Position numbers and translations under genes: made by a program
Notes under the pieces: generated by a model
Seen by the model: the letters and a program-made list of their open reading frames with translations, nothing else
What the model was told of the DNA's origin: nothing
The model's database searches: none
DNA from: Humibacter sp049446075
GTDB taxonomy: Bacteria; Actinomycetota; Actinomycetes; Actinomycetales; Microbacteriaceae
Assembly (NCBI RefSeq): GCF_049446075.1
Contig: NZ_JBMSEB010000003.1
Span: forward strand, 248,001 to 312,000
DNA: 64,000 nucleotides
Reading direction: 5' to 3'
Part shown: in pieces, positions 27,545-36,195 of the stretch
How the letters are laid out: every line of letters begins with the position of its first letter
How positions within the stretch are numbered: position 1 is the stretch's first letter

Positions 27545-28228
27545 TCAGGGTGTGGCGCCTGCGCGGTAGCCAACGCCGCGCACCGTCATCACGATCTTCG
27601 GGTTGTCTGGGTCTTCCTCCACCTTGGCGCGCAGCCGCTGCACGTGCACGTTCACCAGCCGGGTGTCGGCCTTGTAGTGGTAACCCCACACCTGTTCGAG
27701 CAGCATCTCGCGCGTGAACACCTGCTGCGGCTTCGAAGCGAGCGCGATGAGCAGGTCGAACTCGAGCGGCGTGAGGTTGATGCGCGCGTCACCGCGGCGC
27801 ACCTCGTGGGCCGCGACGTCGATCTCGACATCGCCGACTCGCAAAGTGTCTGCGGCGGGAGAGGATGCCGACGGGCGCAGTCTCGTGCGGATGCGCGCTA
27901 CGAGCTCCTTCGGGTTGAACGGCTTCACCATGTAGTCGTCGGCACCGGACTCGAGGCCCTTGACCACGTCGGCGGTGTCCGACTTCGCGGTGAGCATGAT
28001 GATCGGCACGCCGGACTCCGAGCGGATGCGCGAGCACACCTCGATGCCGTCCATGCCGGGCAGCATCAGGTCGAGAAGCACGAGGTCGGGCTTGCTCGCA
28101 TGAAAGCTGTCGATCGCGATGGCGCCATCCGCGCAGAAGCTCGGGTCGAAGCCCTCTGTGCGCAACACGATGCCGATCATCTCGGCCAATGCGGTGTCAT
28201 CATCGACGACCAGTATTTTCGCGTTCAT
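27545..28228 (-). CDS. mtrA: Response regulator MtrA (OmpR family)
   Basis: This 227-aa OmpR-type regulator is the output of MtrB, known in actinobacteria to control cell division, wall hydrolases and replication genes. The receiver has the acidic pair Asp9/Asp10, phosphoacceptor Asp53 (DLVLLDLMLPGMDG), the Thr/Lys switch (MLTAKSD, and K in YMVKPFNPKELVARI) and a winged-helix C-terminus (LTPLEFDLLIALAS, TREMLLEQVWGYHYKADTRLVNVHVQRLRAK). The start at MNAKILVVDDD aligns with family members; a longer frame to 28354 is not needed. It is the first gene of mtrA-mtrB-lpqB, and homologues are almost identical across actinobacteria. Confidence 0.98.
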   Translation of the reverse strand: MNAKILVVDDDTALAEMIGIVLRTEGFDPSFCADGAIAIDSFHASKPDLVLLDLMLPGMDGIEVCSRIRSESGVPIIMLTAKSDTADVVKGLESGADDYMVKPFNPKELVARIRTRLRPSASSPAADTLRVGDVEIDVAAHEVRRGDARINLTPLEFDLLIALASKPQQVFTREMLLEQVWGYHYKADTRLVNVHVQRLRAKVEEDPDNPKIVMTVRGVGYRAGATP

Positions 28229-28480
28229 GCCAGTCAGGGGTCCTGATTCCTCTTCAGTGCCCGCGGCAGGCGACCACGCGGGCGAGACCATGGCACAAGA
28301 GTAGTCGACACACTCGGAGCGCCCGCTTGGCGCGGCGGCCGGCCAGATGCCCAAGTCGCCTCAGGCACCCCGCCAGCCCAGGCAGGCTGCGTGGAACGCT
28401 CGTTGTGTCAGGATGATGGAACCCGGCACGGGCTCGGCGCGCCTTGCCCGTCGCAGGCGAGCGATGGCAGGTAGTCAGCG

Positions 28481-29803
28481 GTGAGCGATTCCGACGAAGC
28501 GGACCGATCCCAGACCGGCCGAGAGTCGTGGCCGCCACCGGCCGGACCGCCCGCTCCCCCGGTGCAGGGATCCTGGCAGCAGGGCTGGCAGCAGCACAGT
28601 TGGCAAGAGCAGGGCTGGCAGCAGGCGTCCTGGCAACAGCAGGGCTGGCAGCAACCAGGCTGGCAGCAAGCGGGTTGGCAAGAGCAGGGCTGGCAGCAAG
28701 CCGGGCAACCCAGCTGGCAGCAGCCTCAACAGTTCGGCTGGACGCCCCCACCCAGGCCTGGCCTGTTCCCGTTGCGTCCTCTTCCGTTCGGCACGCTGTT
28801 CGGCACTCCGTTCCGGGTGCTGCGCCACAACCCGCGCGCGACCGTGGGCGGTGCACTCATCGTGCGCCTCATCACCACCGTCGCAACGGTGCTCATCGTC
28901 GGGCTCAGTGCGGCCTTCGCCGTGCTGCGCATAGCGGCCACCGATCAGGACTCCGGCCCCGACGCTCAGCTCATCACCGCGGGCAGCATCGCGATTCTCG
29001 CCGTTGCGCTACTGATCTCGATCGTGGTCTCGCTCATCGGAACCGCGCTCGTTCAGGGGCTCGTGGCATCCGAGGTGGCACGCGGTGCGCTGGGTGAGAA
29101 GCTGACCCTGCGCGCCCTGTGGCACGCGACAAGGGGCCGACGCTGGCGCCTCATCGGCTGGACGGTGCTGCTCGCGGCTGCGGCCGTGGCATCCATCGGA
29201 CTCGTCGCGTTGGGTGCTGCCGCGTCGGCGCTGGCCGGCTCGTGGGTGGCGACCGTTCTCGTCGTCGTGCTCGCCGTGGCGGGCCTCGGCGTGCTGTGGG
29301 TGTGGGTCGGCACGAAGACGGCGCTCGTGCCGAGCGTCATCGTCGTCGAGAAGACAGGCATCTTCTCGGCGCTGGCCAGGTCGTGGCGCCTCACCGACCG
29401 CTCGTTCTGGCGCACCTTCGGCACCCTCGCCCTGGTGGCCGTGGTGTGCTCGGCGGCGACGTCGATCGTGACCATTCCGCTGCAACTGATCTACACGATC
29501 ATGATCTCGGTCATCAGCCCGACGGGATCGTTGCAGAGCGGCAACGCCATCACCGTGACGATCGTCTACTACGTCATCACCCTGATCGTCGACGTTCTCC
29601 TCGGCTCCATAGTGTCGGTCGTCGAGGCTGCGACGGCCACCACGGTGTACCTCGACCTCAGGATGCGCCGCGAAGGCCTGGATGCGGATCTGCGCCGGGT
29701 GGTCGACGAGCGGGCAGCAGGCATCCGTGACGAGCGCGATCCGTTCGCCACCCCGGTATGGACGACGCAGCAGGCGGCTGCCCCGTACGGATGGATGCCG
29801 TGA
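28481..29803 (+). CDS. Multi-pass membrane protein with N-terminal WQQ-repeat region
   Basis: This 440-aa protein has a hydrophilic N-terminus (residues 1-90) and five to six membrane segments (about 115-140, 155-185, 225-250, 258-280, 315-345, 360-390). It resembles the glycerophosphodiesterase-associated membrane domain family found at the head of the MoxR-DUF58 locus (Rv3689-like). Residues 29-83 hold a tandem array built on WQQxG with Trp every five residues from 36 to 71. The GTG start at 28481 is likely. It overlaps the next gene by 4 nt (GTGA), so it belongs to the downstream operon. Function is unknown. Confidence 0.82.
   Translation: MSDSDEADRSQTGRESWPPPAGPPAPPVQGSWQQGWQQHSWQEQGWQQASWQQQGWQQPGWQQAGWQEQGWQQAGQPSWQQPQQFGWTPPPRPGLFPLRPLPFGTLFGTPFRVLRHNPRATVGGALIVRLITTVATVLIVGLSAAFAVLRIAATDQDSGPDAQLITAGSIAILAVALLISIVVSLIGTALVQGLVASEVARGALGEKLTLRALWHATRGRRWRLIGWTVLLAAAAVASIGLVALGAAASALAGSWVATVLVVVLAVAGLGVLWVWVGTKTALVPSVIVVEKTGIFSALARSWRLTDRSFWRTFGTLALVAVVCSAATSIVTIPLQLIYTIMISVISPTGSLQSGNAITVTIVYYVITLIVDVLLGSIVSVVEAATATTVYLDLRMRREGLDADLRRVVDERAAGIRDERDPFATPVWTTQQAAAPYGWMP
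28565..28729 (+). repeat. 15-nt tandem repeat encoding WQQxG pentapeptides
   Basis: The coding sequence for residues 29-83 repeats a 15-nt unit around CAGGGCTGGCAGCAG. The unit drifts by synonymous and single-residue changes (Q/E at the third position after Trp, G/S/H before Trp). Trp codons fall at residues 36, 41, 46, 51, 56, 61, 66 and 71. Such arrays often vary in copy number between strains by slippage. Confidence 0.85.
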
Positions 29804-30477
29804 TCCCTCCGCTCAACCCGGACGGGCCGACCGCGCAGGAATGGCTGCGGCAGGAGCTTGCCAAACCCGAGTACCAGGCGGAAAAACCCACCTGGTTCGA
29901 CCGCGTGGCGCAGCAGATCGGTGACTGGTTCTCGTCGCTCGGGGCGAACTTCGGCGGCAACGGTGCCTGGATTCTCGCGAGCATCGGTATCGCCATAGTC
30001 GCGGCACTCATCGTGGCAGCCTTCGTCGTGTTCGGGCTGCCACGGCTGCGTCGCCGCGCCCCCGCGTCTGTCGTGTTCGACGAGGACGACGGCCGCAGCA
30101 CCGCCGATCTGCGCAAGGATGCCGCGAGCGCGGCGAGCGGAGGCAGGTACGCCGAGGCCGTGCGTGACCTGTTCCGCGCCATCGGCCGTTCGCTCGGCGA
30201 GCGCACCATCGTGCTGCTGCTTCCCGGTACCACGTCTCAGGAGCTCGCCGCCGAGGCGGCCTCCGCCCTACCGGAGTTCGCCGAGAGGCTGCGCGCGGCC
30301 GCCATGCTCTTCGACGGCGTGCGCTACCTCGGCCGCACCGCGGACCGAGACGACTACGAGTCGCTTGCCGCACTCGATCGAGGCCTCGCGAGAGCCGTGC
30401 CGAGGCTCGACGCCACCGCCGCCGCCGTGCCACAGGGCCAGAGCGACTCTTGGGACCCGGAGGAGCCGCGCACATGA
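29800..30477 (+). CDS. DUF4129 domain membrane protein
   Basis: This protein of about 225 aa has one membrane segment (residues 55-80, WILASIGIAIVAALIVAAFVVFGL). A cytoplasmic C-terminal DUF4129 region follows, with YAEAVRDLFRAIGRSLGERTIVLLLPGTTSQELA and FDGVRYLGRTADRDDYESLAALD. The family sits next to MoxR-DUF58 genes in actinobacteria and has been compared with transglutaminase-associated domains; its reaction is unknown. GTG 29800 overlaps the previous TGA by 4 nt and is chosen over ATG 29758 or 29791. Its own stop overlaps the DUF4350 start. Confidence 0.85.
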   Translation: MIPPLNPDGPTAQEWLRQELAKPEYQAEKPTWFDRVAQQIGDWFSSLGANFGGNGAWILASIGIAIVAALIVAAFVVFGLPRLRRRAPASVVFDEDDGRSTADLRKDAASAASGGRYAEAVRDLFRAIGRSLGERTIVLLLPGTTSQELAAEAASALPEFAERLRAAAMLFDGVRYLGRTADRDDYESLAALDRGLARAVPRLDATAAAVPQGQSDSWDPEEPRT

Positions 30478-31664
30478 CAGCCGCGCAGACGACGACGCCC
30501 GCCCTGTCGCGCACGCCACGGCAGAGCCTGAAGCGAGCGCGCGGCTGGATCGTGCTGGTCGTCATCCTCGTGCTTGGCTCGGGTATCGCTGCGGCGATCC
30601 AGCTGTCGCTCGCGTCGACATCCCTCGATCCGATGGGCGCCTCCAACCCCGGTCAGCAGGGTGGCCAGGCTCTCGCCAGAGTGTTGGCGGCGCACGGTGT
30701 CGACGTGCGTACCGCGCACTCCCTGCAGGAGGCGCGGCAGGCGGCATCTTCTCCTGCCGAAACCACCGTGCTGCTGTCCGATCCGAACGGCATCCTGGAT
30801 GCCGCCCAGCTGCGCACGGTGCTCGCCCTCGGTTCCGAGGTGGTCGCCATCGACCCGGGCTTCCCAGCGCTCTCCACGATCGCTCCTGGGGTCGCTCCGG
30901 CGGGCAGCCCGGCCGATTCCGCTTCGAAGACGCCGCGGTGCACAGACGTGCCCGCCGCGCAGAATGCGGGCTCGGTCGCCGGCGTGCGCTCCGCCTATCG
31001 AGTGACCCGTTCCGGCACCGGATGCTTCCCGGTCGGCACCGCGTACGCGCTCGCCCAGGTGCGCAACGGCGGCGCGACCGTCAGCATCGTCGGTCCGCGC
31101 CTTTTCGACAATGAGGACATCGGCCGGGCGGGCAACGCGGCGCTCGCCATCGGGCTCCTAGGGTCGCATCGCACGCTGGTGTGGTACCTGCCGTCAGAGG
31201 CCGATGCCGGGGCGGCAGGCGCGCCCAGTATCGCCCAGCTCACGCCGGCGTGGTTGACGCCCGTGATCCTGCTGCTCATCGCGACCGTGGTGGCCGCCGC
31301 AGTCTGGCGCGGACGTCGGCTCGGCCCTCTCGTCGTCGAGAACCTGCCGGTGGTCGTGCGTGCGGGCGAGACCGTCGACGGTCGCGCGCGACTGTACCTG
31401 ACGGCATCCGCTCGCACACACGCGCTCGACTCCCTGCGAGTTGGAGCGCTGCGCCGCATCGGATCACTGTGCGGGCTGCCGCGCACCGCCCACGTCGACC
31501 AGGTGGCCGCCGGCGCGTCCCAGCTCTCCGGCTGGTCGCCGGGCGAGGTGCGCGACGTATTGCTCGACGGAACGCCGCAGACGGATGCTTCGGCACTCGA
31601 CTACGCCTCGCGTCTCCTCGCCCTCGAAGCCGCCGTTCGCGAGGCGGCACGCCGCCTTCCCTAG
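30474..31664 (+). CDS. DUF4350 domain membrane protein
   Basis: This 396-aa protein has an N-terminal membrane anchor (residues 24-46) and an extracytoplasmic DUF4350 domain (about 50-250; GGQALARVLAAHGVDVRTAHSLQEA, then TVLLSDPNGILDAAQL). A second membrane segment lies near 262-285, followed by a cytoplasmic C-terminal domain (about 290-396). The GATase-like strand-helix pattern without catalytic residues suggests a binding role. GGAGGAG precedes ATG 30474, which overlaps the DUF4129 stop by 4 nt. Rv3691 is the apparent counterpart. Function is unknown. Confidence 0.85.
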   Translation: MTAAQTTTPALSRTPRQSLKRARGWIVLVVILVLGSGIAAAIQLSLASTSLDPMGASNPGQQGGQALARVLAAHGVDVRTAHSLQEARQAASSPAETTVLLSDPNGILDAAQLRTVLALGSEVVAIDPGFPALSTIAPGVAPAGSPADSASKTPRCTDVPAAQNAGSVAGVRSAYRVTRSGTGCFPVGTAYALAQVRNGGATVSIVGPRLFDNEDIGRAGNAALAIGLLGSHRTLVWYLPSEADAGAAGAPSIAQLTPAWLTPVILLLIATVVAAAVWRGRRLGPLVVENLPVVVRAGETVDGRARLYLTASARTHALDSLRVGALRRIGSLCGLPRTAHVDQVAAGASQLSGWSPGEVRDVLLDGTPQTDASALDYASRLLALEAAVREAARRLP

Positions 31665-31719
31665 CCGCGGCAGCAGACTCAGTAGGCTCGCACTGACCCG
31701 CCACCCAGGAGAGATGTCC

Positions 31720-32688
31720 ATGTTCGACTCCACGACCACGTCCGACCCGCGTGCCGCGTTCGCGGCGGTGCGTGCCGAGGTGGCGAAAGCGGTCGTCGGA
31801 CAGGACGCCGCGGTCACCGGCCTGCTGGTCGCACTCCTGACGGGCGGGCACGTGCTGCTGGAGGGCGTGCCCGGCGTGGCGAAGACCCTGCTGGTGCGCT
31901 CGCTCGCGGCATCCCTCTCTCTCGAGATGACCCGCGTGCAGTTCACGCCAGACCTGATGCCGGGCGACGTGACGGGCTCAGTCGTCTACGACGCCAGATC
32001 GGCGGCTTTCGTGTTCCGGCACGGGCCGGTATTCACGAACATCCTGCTGGCCGATGAGATCAATCGGACTCCGCCGAAGACCCAGGCAGCGCTGCTTGAG
32101 GCGATGGAGGAGCGACAGGTGAGCGCGGACGGCGAGACCATGGCGCTACCGCAGCCGTTCCTCGTCGCGGCGACGCAGAACCCGATCGAGTACGAGGGCA
32201 CCTACACGCTGCCCGAGGCGCAGCTCGACAGGTTCCTGCTCAAGCTCGTGCTCGACCTGCCGGAGCGCGACGCCGAGTTCGAGGTGCTGCGCCGCCACTC
32301 AGCCGGCTTCGATCCGCGCGAACTGGATGCCGCAGGCATCCGCCCCGTGATCGACGCCGCCGGGGTGCTGCGAGCACGAGGCGACGTGCAGCGCGTGGCG
32401 GCCGGCGCCGACGTTCTCGCGTACATCGTCGACCTCGCGCGTGCGACGAGACACAGTCCTTCCGTGCGCTTGGGCGTCAGCCCCCGGGGCGCGACAGCCC
32501 TTCTCGCCGCAGCCAAGGCCTACGCATGGCTCAGCGGCTACGACGCGATCACGCCGGATCACGTGCACGCCATGGCGCCTGCAGCGTGGCGGCACCGCAT
32601 GCAACTGCAGCCTGAGGCGGAGCTGGAGGGCGTGACGACCGACGGCATCCTGCGCTCAGTGCTGCAGCAGGTGCAGGTTCCGCTGTAG
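31720..32688 (+). CDS. MoxR-family AAA+ ATPase
   Basis: This 322-aa ATPase of the MoxR class acts as a chaperone-like activator for a partner with a VWA-type or DUF58 domain. Walker A is GVPGVAKT (near residues 47-54), Walker B is LLADEINRTPPKTQAALLEAME (near 107-128), sensor 1 is VAATQNPIEYEGTYTLPEAQLDRF, and a C-terminal lid follows. ATG 31720 has AGGAG at an 8-nt distance; ATG 31714 would be too close to it. The DUF58 gene follows 8 nt later, the classical MoxR-DUF58 pair. The family match is strong and the substrate is unknown. Confidence 0.95.
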   Translation: MFDSTTTSDPRAAFAAVRAEVAKAVVGQDAAVTGLLVALLTGGHVLLEGVPGVAKTLLVRSLAASLSLEMTRVQFTPDLMPGDVTGSVVYDARSAAFVFRHGPVFTNILLADEINRTPPKTQAALLEAMEERQVSADGETMALPQPFLVAATQNPIEYEGTYTLPEAQLDRFLLKLVLDLPERDAEFEVLRRHSAGFDPRELDAAGIRPVIDAAGVLRARGDVQRVAAGADVLAYIVDLARATRHSPSVRLGVSPRGATALLAAAKAYAWLSGYDAITPDHVHAMAPAAWRHRMQLQPEAELEGVTTDGILRSVLQQVQVPL

Positions 32689-32696
32689 GAGCGCAG

Positions 32697-34049
32697 GTGG
32701 CCGTCAGCGGGCGCTTCGTCGCCCTCCTCGCCGTCGGGCTCGTGCCCGTCGTGCTGCTTGGCGCAACGGCGCCCGGCGCGTACCTCGCGCTCGGCTGCTG
32801 GCTGTTGTTCTGCTGCGTGCTCGGCGTGGTCGACCTGATGGCGGCATCCTCTCCGCGACGCGTGCTTCTGGCCCGCAGCATCCCCGCCCGGGTCCGGCTC
32901 GGCGAGACCGTGACCGCCACGATTGCGGTGACCAATCTCGGTACGCGTCGGCTGCGTGGAACGCTGCGCGACGGCTGGCAGCCGTCGGCCGGTGCGGCTC
33001 CGAGCAGGGCGGGGCTCGACGTGCCGGCCGGCGAACGACGGATGCTCCGCCTCACCCTCACCCCGCGCCGTCGTGGCACGCGGCGGGTGGAGTTCGTGGC
33101 GATCCGCGCAGCCGGCCCGCTCGGCCTGTGGTCGCGTCAGGCGACACTCGCGGCGCCCGGGGAGTTGCGGGTGCTTCCGCCGTTCCACTCGCGCAGGCAT
33201 CTCGCCTCGCGCATCGCCCGGCTGCGCGAGCTCGACGGATCCACTCCCGTGATGGTGCGCGGCGAAGGCACCGAGTTCGACTCGCTGCGGGAGTACGTCG
33301 CAGGCGATGACGTGCGCTCGATCGACTGGCGGGCGACGGCACGCACGTCGGCCGCGGCCCGCGCCGGCTCGGGCATCATGGTGCGCACGTGGCGCCCAGA
33401 GCGCGATAGGCGCGTCGTCATCGTCATCGACACCGGCAGGTCGTCGGCGGCCCGGATCGGAGACGAACCGCGGCTCGACACCTCGTTCGAGGCGGCGCTG
33501 CTGCTCGCGGCGCTCGCCGACAAGGGCGGTGACCGGGTCGACGTGCTGGCGTTCGACCGACGCGTTCGCGCAAGAGTGAGCGGCGCGAAGGGTCCTACGC
33601 TGCTCTCAAGGCTGGTCGGTGCCCTCGCCCACGTGCAGCCCGAGCTGATCGAGACGGACTGGTCAGCTGTGCCGGCGCAGGTAAGAGCCATCACGCACAG
33701 GCGGGCCCTCGTGGTGCTGCTCACGGATGCCTCGGCACCCGGCTCCTCTGGCGGCTTGCTCGCAGCGCTGCCGCCACTCACCGGATCGCACGCAGTAGTA
33801 GTGGCGTCGGTGCGCGACCCGCGCGTCACCGAACTCGCGGGGACGGCGATCGACGCGACGCGAGCCGGACGGAGCCGAATGGAGTCGTTCTACGGCGCGG
33901 CAGCTGCGGAGCGGGCACTGCTCGATGCCGGCCGGGTCGCGGAGGCGATACGCATGAGCGGCGCAGGCACAGTGAGTGCGGAACCGGCCGAGCTGCCGCC
34001 CGCGCTCGCCGACAGGTATCTCGAGCTGAAGGCATCCGGCCGGCTCTGA
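32697..34049 (+). CDS. DUF58 domain protein
   Basis: This 450-aa protein has two N-terminal hydrophobic segments (residues 6-24 and 28-48), a beta-rich region (about 60-180) and the DUF58 signature GTEFDSLREYVAGDDVRSIDWRATART near residues 186-212. A VWA-like fold then begins at VVIVIDTGRSS. The family partners MoxR ATPases and is thought to act in assembly or activation at the envelope, with no defined biochemistry. The GTG start has AGGAG 5 nt upstream. It is the last gene of the operon that begins at 28481. Confidence 0.93.
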   Translation: MAVSGRFVALLAVGLVPVVLLGATAPGAYLALGCWLLFCCVLGVVDLMAASSPRRVLLARSIPARVRLGETVTATIAVTNLGTRRLRGTLRDGWQPSAGAAPSRAGLDVPAGERRMLRLTLTPRRRGTRRVEFVAIRAAGPLGLWSRQATLAAPGELRVLPPFHSRRHLASRIARLRELDGSTPVMVRGEGTEFDSLREYVAGDDVRSIDWRATARTSAAARAGSGIMVRTWRPERDRRVVIVIDTGRSSAARIGDEPRLDTSFEAALLLAALADKGGDRVDVLAFDRRVRARVSGAKGPTLLSRLVGALAHVQPELIETDWSAVPAQVRAITHRRALVVLLTDASAPGSSGGLLAALPPLTGSHAVVVASVRDPRVTELAGTAIDATRAGRSRMESFYGAAAAERALLDAGRVAEAIRMSGAGTVSAEPAELPPALADRYLELKASGRL

Positions 34050-34204
34050 CTCCTGCACGTCCAGACCGACCTGTCTGTCGCGACATGCGGCGAAATCGGA
34101 TAGACCGAACCTGAGAGATCCCTTAGCGTCTGAGATAGGCGCCGGGGCGCATGTCCTCGTGCAGAGTCTGCCTACGCCTATTCGATCCGCAAAGGAAAGT
34201 GAAG

Positions 34205-34996
34205 ATGTCTGAGTCAACTCCCGCGGCGGCCTCACCGGAGGCCACCGTCTCTCCGTCTCTCGGCGCCCGCCTCGCGGCCGAAGCGTTCGGGACCTTCCTG
34301 CTGGTGTTCTCCGTCGTCGGCACCGCGATCTTCGCCGCCGGTTTCAACGGCGGCAAGGGCGCGCTGAACGTCGGATTCCTCGGCGTCGCCATCGCGCTCG
34401 GCCTGTCGGTCGTGATCGGCGCGTACTCGTTCGGCCCCATCTCGGGCGGACACTTCAACCCCGCTGTCACGCTCGGTCTGGCAGCCGCCGACCGATTCGC
34501 GTGGCGGGATGTGATCGGCTACATCATTGCGCAGCTCGTCGGCGGCATTATCGCCTCCAGCATCATCCTGTGGATCCTGGCGGGTTCGAAGGACGCCAAG
34601 GGCGACTTCCTGACAACGCAGTTCAAGGGTGCGTCGACGGGCTTCGACGTGCTCTCGCCAGGCGGATACGGGTTCTGGTCGGTCTTCATCATCGAGATCG
34701 TGACGACGGCGTTCTTCCTCTACGTGATCCTCGGTGTCACGCACGTACGCGCAGCGGCCGGCTTCGCGCCGCTTGCGATCGGACTCACGCTGACGACCAT
34801 CGCGCTCATCGCGATCCCGGTCTCGAACGGCTCGTTCAACCCGGCCCGTGCCCTCGCGACGGCGATCTACGGTGGTCCGGATGCCATCGCCCAGGTCTGG
34901 GTCACGATCGTCGCGCCCATCATCGGCGCACTGATCGCCGGATTCACCTACCGCTTCCTGTTCGACCGCGCGCGCGACGCCGTGCGCAAGGCATAA
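34205..34996 (+). CDS. aqpZ: Aquaporin (MIP family water/small-solute channel)
   Basis: This 263-aa channel has six membrane segments and the two half-helix NPA motifs: GGHFNPAVTLG near residues 83-93 and NGSFNPARALA near 210-220. The pattern is closer to AqpZ water channels than to glycerol facilitators (no Asp after the second NPA). A 15-residue Ser/Ala/Pro N-terminal tail precedes the first helix. AAAGGAAAGTGAAG gives the RBS. It is separated from the DUF58 gene by 155 nt and lies inside a region otherwise conserved as a MoxR-SpoIIM-RDD module, so it is probably an insertion in that order. Regulation is not evident. Confidence 0.93.
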   Translation: MSESTPAAASPEATVSPSLGARLAAEAFGTFLLVFSVVGTAIFAAGFNGGKGALNVGFLGVAIALGLSVVIGAYSFGPISGGHFNPAVTLGLAAADRFAWRDVIGYIIAQLVGGIIASSIILWILAGSKDAKGDFLTTQFKGASTGFDVLSPGGYGFWSVFIIEIVTTAFFLYVILGVTHVRAAAGFAPLAIGLTLTTIALIAIPVSNGSFNPARALATAIYGGPDAIAQVWVTIVAPIIGALIAGFTYRFLFDRARDAVRKA

Positions 34997-35008
34997 CCGG
35001 CTCGACAA

Positions 35009-35172
35009 CACCGCCGGTTGAGTAGCTCCGGCACCGCCGGTTGAGTAGCTCCGCACCGCGGAGCGTATCGAAACCCCCATCGTCAAAGGGCTTGGTTTCG
35101 ATACGCGGCTTCGCCGCTACTCAACCGGCGGTTCCGTACTTAACCGGCGGTGCTGTACTTAACCGGCGGTGC
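35009..35172. repeat. REP-like palindromic repeat cluster (TTTCGATACGC...CTACTCAACC)
   Basis: The main element is a long imperfect hairpin: left arm 35033-35075 (ACCGCCGGTTGAGTAG to CGTATCGAAACC) and right arm 35094-35132 (GGTTTCGATACGC to CTACTCAACCGGCGGT). It is flanked on the left by a direct repeat of 22 nt (35009-35030 and 35032-35053). On the right are two 18-nt copies of GTACTTAACCGGCGGTGC (35136-35153 and 35155-35172). It separates convergent aqpZ and the SpoIIM gene. Such repeats are common between genes in Micrococcales and may act as bidirectional terminators. Confidence 0.85.
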
Positions 35173-35183
35173 CTGGCGTTCGG

Positions 35184-36176
35184 TCAGCCCGCGACGAGGC
35201 GGGTGACGGCATCCGCGTCTTCGAGGTCGCCGGACTCTCCTGCGCGCACGGCGCGACGGCCCAGCACGAGCATGTACGCAAGGAACGCCGCGAGCGCGAG
35301 CGCCCCGATGGCGATCTTCGCCCACACAGGTAGCCCGGACGGCGTGACGAACCCCTCGATCAGGCCGGAGCAGAACAGGCTGATCGCGGTCCCGACAGCC
35401 ACGGCGAACAGTGTCCTCCCCTCCTGCGCCAGCGCCTGCCCCCGCGTTCGCGGACCCGGCGCGATCCACGCCCAGAAGATGCGGAGCCCTGCCGCCGCCG
35501 CCACGAAGAGCGACGTGAGCTCGAGCATCCCGTGCGGAAGGATGTACGAGAACATCACGTCCACCCGGTCGTAGTGCACGAAGATGCCGGCGGCGACCCC
35601 TAGGTTCACCGCGTTCTGCATCAGGATGTACGGCACGTAAACGCCGAGGATTCCCGTTGCGATGCTCTGCGCCGCGAGCCACGCATTGTTTGTCCACACC
35701 TGCCCGGCGAACGAGGCCGCGGGATTGCGCGAGTAGTAGTCGATGAAGTCGTGGTTGAGGTACTGCTTCAGGTCGGCGTCGCTTCCGACGGTGGCGAGAG
35801 CACGCGGATCGGACACCAGCCACCAGGCGGCGAGGAAGGCCACGAGCGCCGTTCCGATCGCGACGAAGAGCGTCACCCAGCGCACCCTGTACAACGCGGC
35901 GGGCAGCGAGATCACGAAGAATCGGGCGACGGCCCCGGCCGCGCTGGAACGGGAGCCGGTGAAGCGCAGGCGGGCAGCCGAGATCAGGGTCGCAAGGCGG
36001 TCGGTGTACGCACTGTCCCCGTCGTCGGAGCTGAGAGCCGACAGCTGAGTCGCGGCCTGCTGATACCCGCCGATCAGCTCGTCGGATGCCTCACCGTCGA
36101 GCCTGCGCCGTGCGGCGAGCGCGCCGAGGCGCTCCCACTCCGCGCTGTGGGCTGCTGCGTACGCGTCGGCATCCAT
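35184..36176 (-). CDS. SpoIIM-like (DUF95) stage II sporulation protein M family membrane protein
   Basis: This 330-aa membrane protein has a soluble helical N-terminus (residues 1-90) and about six membrane segments between 95 and 315. The SpoIIM-type core includes SFAGQVWTNNAWLAAQSIATGILGVY, FSYILPHGMLELTSLFVAAAAGLRI and EGFVTPSGLP. In non-sporulating actinobacteria this protein always accompanies RDD, MoxR and DUF58 genes; it is not a sporulation marker. Its ATG at 36176 is only 19 nt from the divergent RDD gene, so its promoter must overlap that gene. TACCAT 10 nt upstream is a possible -10. Confidence 0.92.
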   Translation of the reverse strand: MDADAYAAAHSAEWERLGALAARRRLDGEASDELIGGYQQAATQLSALSSDDGDSAYTDRLATLISAARLRFTGSRSSAAGAVARFFVISLPAALYRVRWVTLFVAIGTALVAFLAAWWLVSDPRALATVGSDADLKQYLNHDFIDYYSRNPAASFAGQVWTNNAWLAAQSIATGILGVYVPYILMQNAVNLGVAAGIFVHYDRVDVMFSYILPHGMLELTSLFVAAAAGLRIFWAWIAPGPRTRGQALAQEGRTLFAVAVGTAISLFCSGLIEGFVTPSGLPVWAKIAIGALALAAFLAYMLVLGRRAVRAGESGDLEDADAVTRLVAG

Positions 36177-36195
36177 GGATGTTTAGATGGTAGCC

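Noticed and set aside
25669..27717. Long plus-strand frame across the lpqB/mtrB region
   Set aside because: It is antisense to strongly conserved mtrB and lpqB and has no recognisable protein motif.
28229..28480. Small gene between mtrA and the WQQ-repeat gene
   Set aside because: The open frame upstream of mtrA is only an N-terminal extension without RBS; the region most likely holds the two divergent promoters, which I could not place.
35184..36176. SpoIIM-like protein as evidence of sporulation
   Set aside because: This family is widespread in non-sporulating actinobacteria next to RDD and MoxR genes; no other sporulation gene is present.
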